A stretch of DNA of 64,000 bases from Parus major (taxonomy: Eukaryota > Chordata > Aves > Passeriformes > Paridae). Shown piece by piece: positions 47,516 through 58,461 of this stretch (the stretch's first letter is position 1; every line of letters starts with the position of its first letter). Under the pieces are notes generated by a model. That model saw only the letters and a program-made list of their open reading frames with translations, was not told the DNA's origin and searched no databases. The translations under genes and the position numbers were made by a program. The stretch covers positions 3,492,572-3,556,571 of the forward strand of contig NC_031791.1 in assembly GCF_001522545.3 (NCBI RefSeq), read 5' to 3'.

Positions 47516-47712
47516 GAAAATCACAGAATTGTTGAGGTTGGAAAAGGCCTCCCAGGTCTTCAAGTCAGAGTCTCACCTTGTCATCCAGCCCAGAGCACTG
47601 AGTGCCACGTTCAGCCCTTCCTTGGACACCTCCAGGCGCGGGCACTCCAGCTTGGGTAGCCCATTCCAATGCCTCACCACCCTTTCCATGGAGAAATTCT
47701 TCCTGGATATGC
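47516..47712 (-). mobile_element. CR1 LINE 3'-end fragment
   Basis: tcacagaattgttgaggttg, gaaaaggcctcccaggtctt, gagcactgagtgccacgttc and ccttggacacctccaggcgc, ending ggagaaattcttcctggata. About 195 bases, minus strand. Confidence 0.9.
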
Positions 47713-50280
47713 ACAATTCTGCTTTTGGAAGTGAAACAGGGCACAGACATATTTTGGACAACTGGAAAGAATGAGAACAGGATATTTAGCTATTGAAATT
47801 TTATGCTCCTGCATTGTATGCTTAATATCTTCATTACTGCTGCCCCCAAGCACCTCCATTATACCACAACTACAAAACTGGTAGTTTTAGTCTGTTTTTG
47901 GATTAATTCAGTTTGTTCCTGTTTCCATCTACTTGGTTTTCTTTCAAAATCAAGAGAACTGAAACCTTCCAGCAGGTGACACGAGGAGGGGAGGAAACCT
48001 GAATGGGAAAGCCCAGAATTTGCAGCCTCATCCAGGGAGGTGAGCTGGGTTCTGTCAACACCTCCTGTGCATGGCGAGTTGTGTCTGCAGCAGGGAATTC
48101 TGCGGGTTCCCTCTCCACAGCCTGCACTGGGAGGGAACATTCCTGCAGCTTTTCCAGCTTCATTAGCTCGTACAGCTGGAATAGATGAAGCTAATGAACA
48201 CAAGCTGGATGGCTCAGGAGATGTAGAGTCTGGGAGCAAGAGAGGCAGAATTAGGCAAGCAAAGAACATGATTGTTTGTCAGGTGATAAAAGATTGGTGT
48301 GAATTGCAGGAGACACTGGAAATTTGGAAGATACGTAGATCTAAGTGGGTACATTTGTTCCCATTAAATTAGGGTAAGGGTTAGGATAAGAACAGAATGC
48401 CTGCTCAGAAGCACCACAGATGGAGGTTTTAATCTTATTTACTCTGATTCCTGGAAGAACAATTAATGGGAATGTCCTGTGGCTGGAAAGCCCCATGGTG
48501 CTGGTTAAAGCCTTGCTCATATGTCCTTGAGAAGGGAAGGGATGGCAAACAAAGGTGACATGGAAAACTCTTTTGATAAGTTGTTTTTCATGAATCTGAA
48601 CCTTCCCCCTTGCTATGAGACTTGGTTTCTTCTCTGTAAAGTTTTGTTTGGTTTTTAAAACAAGTTTTAATTGGGAACTTTACCAGATTCATTTCCAAAA
48701 CTGGAATTGTTTTTTTTCCAATTACAAGTGTTCTTCCTGCAGCCTTTGGAAAACACAATATTTCTGTGAAGGTTTTGGGAAGCATCTCAAAGAAAATTTT
48801 GATTAAAACCCTGCGAACTGAATCATGTGAGAAGTGTGTTGTTATGGGCAGCCTCCCCAAAGTAATCTATTTTTATGAAAAACTGGAATGTGCTCATTTG
48901 CACCCATGGCCCTGAGGGCACAGACCTCTCTTGGGAGAGGGGGAAGGATGTTTTCCAGAGGTTTTGATGCAGTGAGGAAACTCAACCCCTGAGTTTCTCT
49001 TCTTTATGTCCCATCTTGAAGCTCCTGCTGTTCCTGTCACCTCTGTCCTGTCACAGCTGCTGTGCAGAATGTAAACACAGCAATTTCCCAACCCCAGAGC
49101 CCCCTGGAAAATCTCCTGTCAAGTTCATGCAGCCACTGCTTGGCACCTTCCTCGCATTCAGACCTCAGGATTATTGTGGCATTGATTGAACAGGAAATTC
49201 ATGGAGGAAAATTAAGCTTCCAAAAGATACAATAATTTAAATAATTGGCATTTTTTTGTGTGTATGTGAGAACATGAGAAATGCAGTGTGTTCATTCACT
49301 GTCAGTTCCTCCAGGACTGCATTACAGGAGCAGATGAATTCTTATGAAACAAAGATTCTATTTTCATGCAAATATCCCTCAGTAATAAAATACCCAGGGA
49401 ATAAGAATGACAGGAAAATGTATGAGGTACAAGCAGAGCTGTTTCCAGAGCAGTGTGTTTCCCACGGAGCCACAGTGGCTCCTCAGAGCCTGGGCTGTGC
49501 TGGGACCAGGGGCTGTGCAGCATCAAGCTGGGGGAGCAGTGGGATGGGGCAAGTGGCTGCATCTGCTGCTTGTGGACTCAGAGAACCATTCAGGGAGGAA
49601 AAAGATGCTTCTTCTGAGCTGTAATTTCTGTGCAGAAATGATCTTTTCTACTCCCATATTGGGACAGGGAAACCCCTTTGTACAGGGTTGGGAAGAGGCT
49701 GCCCAAACTACTATGAAGGGAGATTTTCAGCATTACAAATTTGAAATTTTTCTTCCTTCTATTCAAAATAACTTTAAATTATTATTTCAAAGCAGAAATC
49801 TTCTGTTCAGAATTCCTTTGGCTGCCAAAGCTGTTAATGAATTCTCAACACCTCTGTTGTGATTGAGGTGTGGGGAATTTACCTGGAATGGTGGGATGTG
49901 GAGCAGGCTCAGCCTGTCCATGCTCTGGTGGTTCCCAAAGCTAATTCCTGCATATCCTTAATTGATCCTCTCTGTCCCTTCCCTTTGGGAATGCCAGGTC
50001 CATCTCTTGGGCTGCTGGGTGTCCTGCCAGCCTGTTGCAACATCAATGTTTTTTTCCTGCTGTATCTTGGGCCTTCCAAGCATGGATTTAAACATTAGAT
50101 GAAACTAAATTAATCAATGTACAAATTAATTACCAAAAATGACTTTGGCTCAGAGGCTGAAGTAGGGATGGGTGAGAGAGAAACCTAAATGCTGAAATTA
50201 AAATCTCGATCAAACTTTAAAAATAATGGATAATTACAGGGCACTTTTTTTTTTTTATGTTCATATTAAATTGTAAGGAA
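47713..50280. other. unique sequence, no gene recognised
   Basis: No exon or repeat is recognised. A T-rich run lies near 50247-50257. AT-rich around 48580-48880 and 50090-50300. Confidence 0.45.
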
Positions 50281-50288
50281 TTATTAGA

Positions 50289-50415
50289 TATTTAACTGAC
50301 ATTTATCCAGATAGCCCACAGCAAGTTAGGTAGTGCTTACATGCTGTAATAAATGTCAGCATTTAAAAATTAATTGCTGTGCTATCTAACTTGCTGTGGG
50401 CTGCCTTGTTAAATA
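50289..50415. other. imperfect hairpin (miRNA-like or MITE-like inverted repeat)
   Basis: Arms 50313-50333 and 50382-50402 are complementary over 21 bases with one mismatch that would be a G-U pair in RNA. The 48-base loop has its own 6-bp apical stem (50341-50346 with 50357-50362). An outer 8-bp pair (50289-50296 with 50408-50415) extends the symmetry. The composition is not low-complexity. It could be a microRNA precursor, a small inverted-repeat transposon relic or a conserved element; the family is not recognised. Confidence 0.75.
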
Positions 50416-50597
50416 TTAATGGGATGTCTAAAAATATGTTATGAGCTGAAAGGATTATTTGGCTACGGGATTGCGGAGTTCCAAGGCCTAGAGGGGAAAG
50501 TTGTGTTTGAGCATCACCAGTTCCTTGGGATTTCTGTCTGAGCAGGCAGCTCTGGTTGTGCCCTGTGCAGCAGGAATGGGATCTGGGAGAGCCCAGG

Positions 50598-50811
50598 GCT
50601 GTAGGAGAAATCCTTCCTTGTCAAGGTGGGGAAGCCCTGGCACAGGTTCCCAGAGAAGCCCCTGGATCCCTGGAAGTGTTCCAGGCCAGGTTGGATGGGG
50701 CTTGGAGCAACCTGGGATAATGGAAGGTGTCCCTGCCCATGGTGGGGGTGGGATGGGATTTGGGAATGGCTTTAAGGTCCCTTCCAACCCAAACCATTCT
50801 GGGATTTTGGG
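50598..50811 (+). mobile_element. CR1 LINE 3'-end fragment
   Basis: Sense CR1: gaaatccttccttgtcaagg, agtgttccaggccaggttgg, ggaaggtgtccctgcccatg, ending aacccaaaccattctgggat. About 210 bases. Confidence 0.92.
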
Positions 50812-50914
50812 ATCCTTCAGCTCCTCTGATAATGCATTAAAGGAAACCAGTCCTACCAGAGACTGATCAGCTCCTCAGCAAGGAACAGATTTTCCCCCTG
50901 CTGCCGTGCAGAGG

Positions 50915-51093
50915 AATCAGGAGCTGTGGGTACCCTGGGACCCCTCTGGAGCAGGGAGAACCAAGCAGCTCACACCTGACCCAGTTCTGCCTTGCTGTGG
51001 TTCCACTGAGTGCAGGAATGGGATTCTGAGGGAGGGAATACCAAAAAATTAGAAGTTAAATCCTGGCTGTGGCTGTTGCATCCTCTTTGAGGA
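50915..51093. repeat. 179-bp interspersed repeat, copy 2
   Basis: Partner of 45898-46076. Differences cluster in the first 45 bases; the middle 90 bases are nearly identical. Each copy follows a CR1 fragment by 100-130 bases, but the CR1s are in opposite orientation, so this is not one simple duplicated block. Confidence 0.85.
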
Positions 51094-53019
51094 TCTTAAG
51101 GCAAACTCAGTGCTGCTGTTTCACATCTCTCCTGCTCCCCCATCTCCAGGGTGGGGATGGCTCAGGCTGGGAAGGAGGAGGAGGAGGGGAGAAAGTCTGA
51201 GCATGGCCTCGGCTGCTCCCTGCCAGGAGGAGATAACACACTGTGGGGAAGGTGAAAAAGGAGGGAGGTCAGTCCTGTCCAACATGAGTACTGGTATTTA
51301 TAATTTATTTTGAGCAAACTGTGCCAAGTGCTTCACAGAGAACAGGGAAGCACGTGAGAGGTTTAAAGAGCAGCGCAAACACCAGGAGGGAAAAGTCTTG
51401 TGCAACTCAGTGATAAACCGAAGGGATATTTCTGTCCTGAGTCAGTCTCCTCCATGAATTATGCATGCTGGCCTCCCAGAAACACGGGGTAATCAGGAAC
51501 GCTGTGCCTATGGTAAACACAGTGTATGTTGCTGTAATAGAGCCAAAGACCATTCCCAGCCACTCTTACTGTTAAGGCTAAGAAATGTGCAGTGTTTTCC
51601 CACTCAGCCACCGCTTTAACTCCAGTGCTCTGCTATTCCCCGAACCCTAATAAAGTGTTTAGAGTGAGGAGAGGAAGAGGCTACTGGATCAGACTGGGAT
51701 GGTTCCTCCTGTGACTGCAGGGTTAGGAGCCAGGACAGTGCCTGCTGTGGTTCCCTGGTGAGCTCCTCCCCTGAGGGTTCACTCACTGAGAGAATTAACT
51801 CTACAACTCTACAACCAAGGAATTCCCTGTCCTCTGGATCCCCCATGCTCAGTCAGGCTGGCAGGGAGTGGGGATCAATCCCAGAGGAGGCTCTGTGTGT
51901 GTCCCAGGTTCTGGTGCTGTAGGGACAGGTGCCACAGCCTGCTGGGGTGGGCTCAGGGGCTGCATCACCCCTCTCTGCCTCTCTTTCACTTCTCCTGGTT
52001 TTGTCCATGTCAAACAAAGTCCAACAAAATTTGGACTTGGTGATCTCAGAGGTCTTTTCCAACCTAAATGGTTCTGCGATTCCCTGATTTTGTAGCCCCT
52101 GAGACAAAATCCACCATGATGTAGCTTTTCAGTCAGGTGAGGCATATGGAACAGGTCTGCATAGGTTTTGGAGAAATGGCATCTTGGAAATAGAAATGGT
52201 GGGATTGCTGCAGGAATACCTGCTGAGCCCTCTGCCCTCCTTGAGCAGAAGACAAAGCGTGTCCTGCACAATTTCTGTCCTTTGCAGCCTCGATCTGTTC
52301 CCCACATTCTCTGGAATGCTCACGTGAGGTAGGACATTCTCTACAAACACTCAGCCCGGGTGGGGCTCGCCCAGCCTCTTGACTTTGATTCAACAAAAAA
52401 CAGCAGAGAATTGAATTGGAGATGATTCAGAATTCCCACTTCCTTTCCCCTGAACAGACCAAGGAATGTGATTTCATTCATCGTGCACTCAGTTCAAAGC
52501 ACCATTTACTGCTAAAGGATCGAGCAAATATAATTTAAAGTTCCACTGTGCATGTGGCAGATTTAATTAGTGTACTTGGGAGCTCGAAGTTACTCAGAAA
52601 GTATTTGTTTGCATAAAACCAGGCTATGTCTGCAATTTAGACTGGAATAAAGTAATATAGTTATGGAGGATTTAATGAGTTGTTGCATAAACACCATCCT
52701 GGATGGGGAATTGGATTAGGAAATAAAACTGGGTTAGTAAGTGCACCCAAATCCAGCCTGCCATATTGTCTTGCCCACGGAGGCTGTTAATGCAGTTCAG
52801 TCAGCATGAATGGAACTGTGGGAGCTGCATTGAGGATCCCTCCTGTTTGTTATCCCATCTGTGCAGCCACTGGAGCATCACTCCCGTGGCTGGAGGTGAC
52901 AGTGGTGGAGGCACCGATGGCATCAGGCCAGCTCCTTGACATGAGGAAGGCCGCGCAGATAACTTCATCCCTTGTGGGCCCTGGGAAGTTTGTCCTAGAA
53001 CACTGAAATGTTTCAGAAT
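51094..53019. other. unique sequence with a short CR1 end, no gene recognised
   Basis: Open frames at 51849-52396 on both strands are without domains. The only repeat recognised is the CR1 terminus at 52031-52088. Confidence 0.45.
52031..52088 (+). mobile_element. CR1 LINE 3' terminus (short)
   Basis: ttggacttggtgatctcaga, ggtcttttccaacctaaatg, gttctgcgattccctga: the last 58 bases of a sense CR1. Confidence 0.85.
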
Positions 53020-53286
53020 TGTCAGAAAAGGGTCTGGGCTGGAAGAGTCTCTACCTGAGAGATAGAGCCTGGTCTGTTGTTGCTGTCCTGTACGAATCTG
53101 AGAGGAATCACAGGTTTGTCTTTACAAACAAAACCTGTGTCTGCTGGTAAATAAAACTAGCACTGACAGATAAAAGAACCAATGGGAAGGATTCCAGTGA
53201 TTGATGAATGGAAAAAAGATATTTGCCTTTACAAACAAACTGTAGGTTTGCTGGTAAATGAAGTTGGATATTGAAGATGAAGGGGA

Positions 53287-53378
<92 letters not shown>

Positions 53379-53794
53379 NNNNNNNNNNNNNNNNNNNNNN
53401 NNNNNNNNNNNNNNNNNNNNNNNNNNNNNNNNNNNNNNAAGAAAGAAAGAGAGAAAGAGAGAAAAGAAAGAAAAAAAGAAGATGAAAGATGAAGATGAGA
53501 TAATAAGGAAACACCATAAATTCCATAAGAATTAAAAATTAAGAGGGAGGGTTATACATTAGAGAGGAGTCTTAGGTATCAGGCACTCTGGGAAGTCTGT
53601 ACCTCTCAAGTAGCTCAGCCAGTGGGGAAAGAGAGAGGGAAACTGGGATAAAAAGGAGGGTGCATCCTCCAAAAATTGGAGACACCCCAGGGGAATGCCC
53701 TATGGCCTCTCCTTTTATTGGAATAAAGTTACAGGACTCCTCTGTCTCCTTTTGGATATAAACCTCTGGTGTTTGTGGATTAATTTTCCTGACA
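53020..53794 (+). repeat. probable ERVL-like LTR with GAAA repeat and gap
   Basis: The ends form an inverted pair: TGTCAGAAAA at 53020 and TTTTCCTGACA at 53784-53794. A TATA-like gataaaaagg lies near 53647 and AATAAA near 53722, both in plus-strand order and spacing for an LTR. A motif (tttacaaacaaa, then tgctggtaaat) occurs twice, at about 53121 and 53229. A GAAA array and a 60-N gap lie inside. No matching target duplication was found (left agaat, right agtct), so the boundaries are provisional. Confidence 0.6.
53284..53500. repeat. (GAAA)n array with 60-N assembly gap
   Basis: About 23 GAAA units up to 53378, N from 53379 to 53438, then degenerate GAAA/GAGA and GATGAA units to about 53497. 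True length unknown. The Lys/Glu/Arg-rich open frames across it are artefacts. Confidence 0.97.
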
Positions 53795-56700
53795 AGTCTT
53801 TCTGTCTATGCACCAAACACAGAGGCTGGGCTGCTGGCAGCCTGCTTAGCATCTGCCTGTGGAGCTGTTGAGGACTCAGGATGGAGGGAAACACGATGAC
53901 ACAGCCCAGATTGATGTGAGGAGCAGAGAAAATGGCTCAGCAGGCATCGATGCGGCAGCTGCTGCCGTGGGGAGTGGGGGTCACCGGCCGTGGGTGGGAT
54001 GAGCGATGCTCCGCGAACCCTTGGGGAGGAACCTGCAGGTATTGATTGGAGCCGACACAAACTGCAGGCAGATGGTTTGTCACCCTGAGAATCAGACCTT
54101 TTGATATTGTTTTCATGATTTCTAACCATTTCCCCAGGAAAGTAACTACAAACATAGGTGTTTATACATTCCATTAAAGATATGCCTTTTGATGGATGTC
54201 TCTCACTGCCAGTGTGCTTGGGAAAATGGTAACCTGACTATCCAATCTCTGGTTGTTGTCAAAAACTTATAAATACTATAAGAAGCTTCTCTTCTTTTTT
54301 CACCACACTCCGAGCTGCGTCTGTGTGAATCATTTCGTGTCTGACAGTGACAATGGTTCTCTCTCCCTGATCCCCAATGGAATTTCCATCTTGCACTTCC
54401 CATATAAAACCCATTGTCTCTTACAGACCAGAGCTGCGGTGGTGAAACTGGGGGGAATGAACTCTTGTTTCCGACTTGGGAAGTTCAGTTGTTACCTGGT
54501 ACCTCTGGAGGTCACTATAACAAAGAAAAATACAGATACTGGGAGAGATTTTTAAGGTTTTTATTTGACTATTTGCTCTCGAAGTTATTTTTTTGTGTTT
54601 CAGCATGTGCATGTGTGAAATCTGATCAGTTAATGTGGGTGTTTTAATTAATTTCCATGTGTAAATCTTGATCCTGCAAGATTTTGATTCACCTGTCTGT
54701 CCTTCCTGTTAACTACAGCAGTCATTGTCTGCATTCCCAGTTTGGAGACTTTCCCACTGGCAGTGGGAAATGGCAGATCTAACCTGGCACTCCACATCCT
54801 GCTAATCTGAGAGGACACCCTGAAACTCTGGGCTTTCCCTGAGCTGCGAGGAGAGTTTGATGTAATTTAATGTTTTTTACACTGACGCCAAAAGTGCAAC
54901 ATGGGGTTCTTAAGAGACATATTTTAAAATGGGAATAGTTTTAAATTAACTCAAGTAGCGCCTAATCACATGTCCAGTAGGTCATGTTCCACCAATGGGG
55001 TATCAGCTGGTCCTTCTAAATAAAGTAAAAAGATTTATTCAATAATGAATAATAAAGGTGAAAATCAACAATGGAATTTAACAGCTGCTAATTGTCCTTT
55101 TTTTTGTGATATGCACCAGACCAAGAGAGGACCCAATACTTTAAATATTCTGTTTCTTTAATGCTTCTCTAAACCGCAGAGTAGTCAAAAAGAGCTTTAC
55201 CAACAGAGTGATAGGAGCCACGGACATTCCTCTTTACTCCATCCTGCATCTCTCCTTACTCCATCCTGCATCTCTCCTTACTCCATCCTGCATCTCTCCT
55301 TACTCCATCCTGCATTCCTCCTTACTCCATCCCACATCCCTCCTTACCCAGTCCCCATCCCCTGGAGGCTCTCTGGTGTTTGCTGGAAGCTCAGAGCACA
55401 AACTAAAGGCTTCCACCCTGTAGTACTGCTGTTCTCTCTCCTCTCTCTCCTGACTCTTCTCGAGGAATTGGTTACAACAAGAGTTTGAAATCTGCATTCT
55501 CCAAGATGTGGCAGAAACAGGCCAGGAAAGTAAGGGCTTGCTGCAGGAAGAGGGAATGAAAACAGACTCCCATAGGGCAGTGTTACCTTGTACCTTTTTT
55601 CTGTTAGCAGAAAAAAAATAGTTCAGAGAGCCCTGCAAGGAGCCACCCTCTCATGTCTCTGCTTCTGACACTGTAAATGGCCTGAAGTTCGAAAAGAAAA
55701 ATAGAAATATCCCTACAAAGAGAATTTCTGTTAATGCTACCATTGAAAACATCTTTTGTCTGAAAGAAAGATGCTGATGGAACCATTTCCATTGGTTTCT
55801 GTTCAACAGGTTCTTAGTCCTTGCTAGTAGAGGTGGATGTTCATATCAGCCATTTCACACCCTGTGTTGTGTCTTTATTTCAGGGTAGACAATTGCAGCA
55901 TCACTCACAAGATGTTATTTGGGAACTTTCCAGGAGAATTAAGAAATTTTCATCCTGGTGATATGTGGCATGACCTTCAACTCTGAACACCCTAAAATAA
56001 AGTTGGTCTGAACTTTTCCATTGATGTATGCGGGCTTCAGGATAAAGCCTGAAGGTTTCTCCTGCTTGGAGGCTTGTGCTCTCCCGTAGTTTATCACCTG
56101 GAAAGTACAATGTCTATTCCCTGATATGTCAGGATAGAGACACTATTTTTTGTTTGATGGCTCAGCTTGACTTTTCAATGACTAAAATTTACATCATGGG
56201 GTTTCAATCATCTGAGTTAGTTCTTAGCCAAACTTCAAATGCCTTTGATCGCTGCCCATGGGTTAACTGCTCTGAGGAGTCTCAAAACTGTTGGTATTGT
56301 TAAACAGACAACATATTTTTCTTTTGATTAGACACCAAGGCCAGCAACACTGTCTACTGTGCAGAGTTATCTGAGCAGTCTTCTCAAGTGCTGCAAGTTT
56401 ACCCTTGAATATGACAGATATAAACCACCTTTTCTGTGTCTGTGTGTCTTTCAGTCAAGTGATTGATCTGCCACATTAGTGCAAGCTCCAGCTTTGTCAC
56501 CCTGACATTTGCAGGCTGAGCTATATATTCTGCAAGGGGAGATTGCCAAGGACACTCCTAGGATGGAGTAATCACCAGAAGAAACCTTCGCATCATTTTC
56601 AAATATATGAATTTGTTTTGTATACTAACAGGCACAGAATGTCCCTAACAGATACTGTTTTCAAGGACAAGCACAGAGCCCAGAGAAAATGCTCCTGCAG

Positions 56701-58313
56701 CTTCCAGCCTCAGTCACATCACTTAACATCTTCAGTGGGCATTAACTTTTCAGAGGTGCTACCAACCAGCTGGTCAAAAACCTCTGCTGATATTATTTCA
56801 ACAGATTTGTAAGGGCATATGGGAAGGACACGAAAAATGTGGTATGAGCTGTGTCTCATAATTCTTCTTTAAATTAATTTTTGGAAATTGAATGCAAAAA
56901 AGATGAAGATACATTGCAGAAGTGGGACAGAGCATGGCAAATTCAATACTTTATTCAGGACACGGATAATTCCTAATGATAGCAGGCAGGAGAGCAAGGC
57001 CCTATCAATTAGTGCCAATCAGGTGCTATGTGTAGCTTCTGATCCAGAGTAAATGTGGGCAGGAGATGAAGCTACCTCCTTCGTTTTGCTGGAGGAGCTG
57101 GATGTTCTTGGTGCTGTCTTGTGCAAAAGACAGGCAGGAAAAAGCCCACATTGTCATCCCTTGCGGCTGAGCTTCCTGAATTTCAAGGGCTTTAAGTGTG
57201 AAGTAACTTCCCTTGGTAAGAACAGGCACAGTACAGAGTGAACAAGACACATTCAATGGGGGAGAGGGTGTCTCTGTTCTGCAAAAAAACAGAAGGAAAA
57301 AGAGCTCAGTAAGAGTTAAACAACAGTCTCAATACCTGCAACGTTAGGAAATTGTAAATAGTAATTATAATTTAAAAAGGATGGGTTTTGCAGTGGCTTT
57401 GGAAAGGAGTATTTTTTTTTGGAAATCAACATTTAAGAGAAGCAAAACTTGTTGTGTGGCTGGAAATGGAAATGGAATTTTTTACAAGAATCAGCACCTG
57501 TGATCTGATGAACTGGGCTGCAGCAGGTCCAGGGTGTCCTTCCCCCAGTCCTGCTCATGAAAAGTCTGGTCCAGGCATGACTGTGACATTCCTTTAGGAT
57601 TTGGGATGTTTCCTCTCCCATGAATGTGCTGCAGCAGTGGGTGGCACTTACCTGTGGGGAGCTCAGCAGAGTACAGACTGCCAGAAAAGATCCCTTGGAA
57701 GTTTGAATGGCAGCTGTCAAGGGTGCAACTGAGACCAACTTCTGTTTAATTTGCCTCAAGAGATGAGAGATTCCTTGGTGACATTTAGTTCTGTCTCCAG
57801 AGGTGTAGAGGTGAGGGGTTCTGGAGACCACTTGTCTGAAGTGCTACAAAATAAGTGTTCAGTTCTCTTTCCTCCTAAGAGACTCTGGGCATGTTGTTGA
57901 AATACCAAGGAGAGAAAGGTAGAAAGATATAAAAAGGTTGTTAGAAAAATTTAAGAAAGTGGCATCTAGCAGATGTAATGGCCCTGTGATGGCTGCAGTG
58001 CCAACCTTCACAATAATTGTGGCTCAGAAAGATCACCAGGAATGGTTTCCAGAGGAATCACAGAGAAAGGTTCCAAGCCTCATTTGTCAATAGAATTTAC
58101 TAAGGGACTGCTGATGGTGTAAAACAGAAAGCAACAAATCCCTCTTCATTGCAGGGTGGCTGGAATAAGTGATCTCCTCGAGGTTACGACAGGAATTGCA
58201 AACACCAGCAGGTTGTATCTCCCAGCTCACTTTTTGGCAGTCTCAGTGGGGATGTGGAGTACTACCCTGTTCCTGACTTCCTGAAAGAGTGAAAAGCTGT
58301 ATGATGCCTGTAG
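53795..58313. other. mostly unique sequence; minisatellite and a possible LTR relic
   Basis: Near 54238-54300 there is a CCAAT box (tatccaatctctgg) and a TATA box (cttataaatactataagaag) 20 bases apart, followed by a transcription-start-like pyrimidine stretch. This resembles an avian LTR promoter, but no LTR ends or AATAAA were found. A 22-bp minisatellite lies at 55229-55352. No coding exon is recognised. Confidence 0.4.
55229..55352. repeat. 22-bp minisatellite, 5-6 copies
   Basis: Units of the form ccttactccatcctgcatct repeat head to tail; the first four are almost identical and the last two diverge (tgcattcc, cccacatccc). Confidence 0.93.
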
Positions 58314-58461
58314 TAGAATCATTGAATTCTAGAATGGCCTGGCTTGGAAGGGAAATTAAAGATCAAGTAATTCCATCCCCTGATGTGGGCAGCGACACCT
58401 TCCACTAGAACAGGAGCTCCCTCCAACCTGGCCTTGAACGCTCCTAGGGATGGGGCAGTTC
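58314..58461 (-). mobile_element. CR1 LINE 3'-end fragment
   Basis: gaatcattgaattctagaat, ggcctggcttggaagggaaa, gacaccttccactagaacag, ccaacctggccttgaacgct. About 148 bases, minus strand. Confidence 0.9.

Noticed and set aside
53122..53526. Lys/Glu/Arg-rich and Phe/Leu/Ser-rich open frames
   Set aside because: Products of the GAAA microsatellite and the gap.
55229..55352. CRISPR-like regular repeats
   Set aside because: Units are directly adjacent with no spacers; this is a 22-bp minisatellite in a eukaryotic genome.
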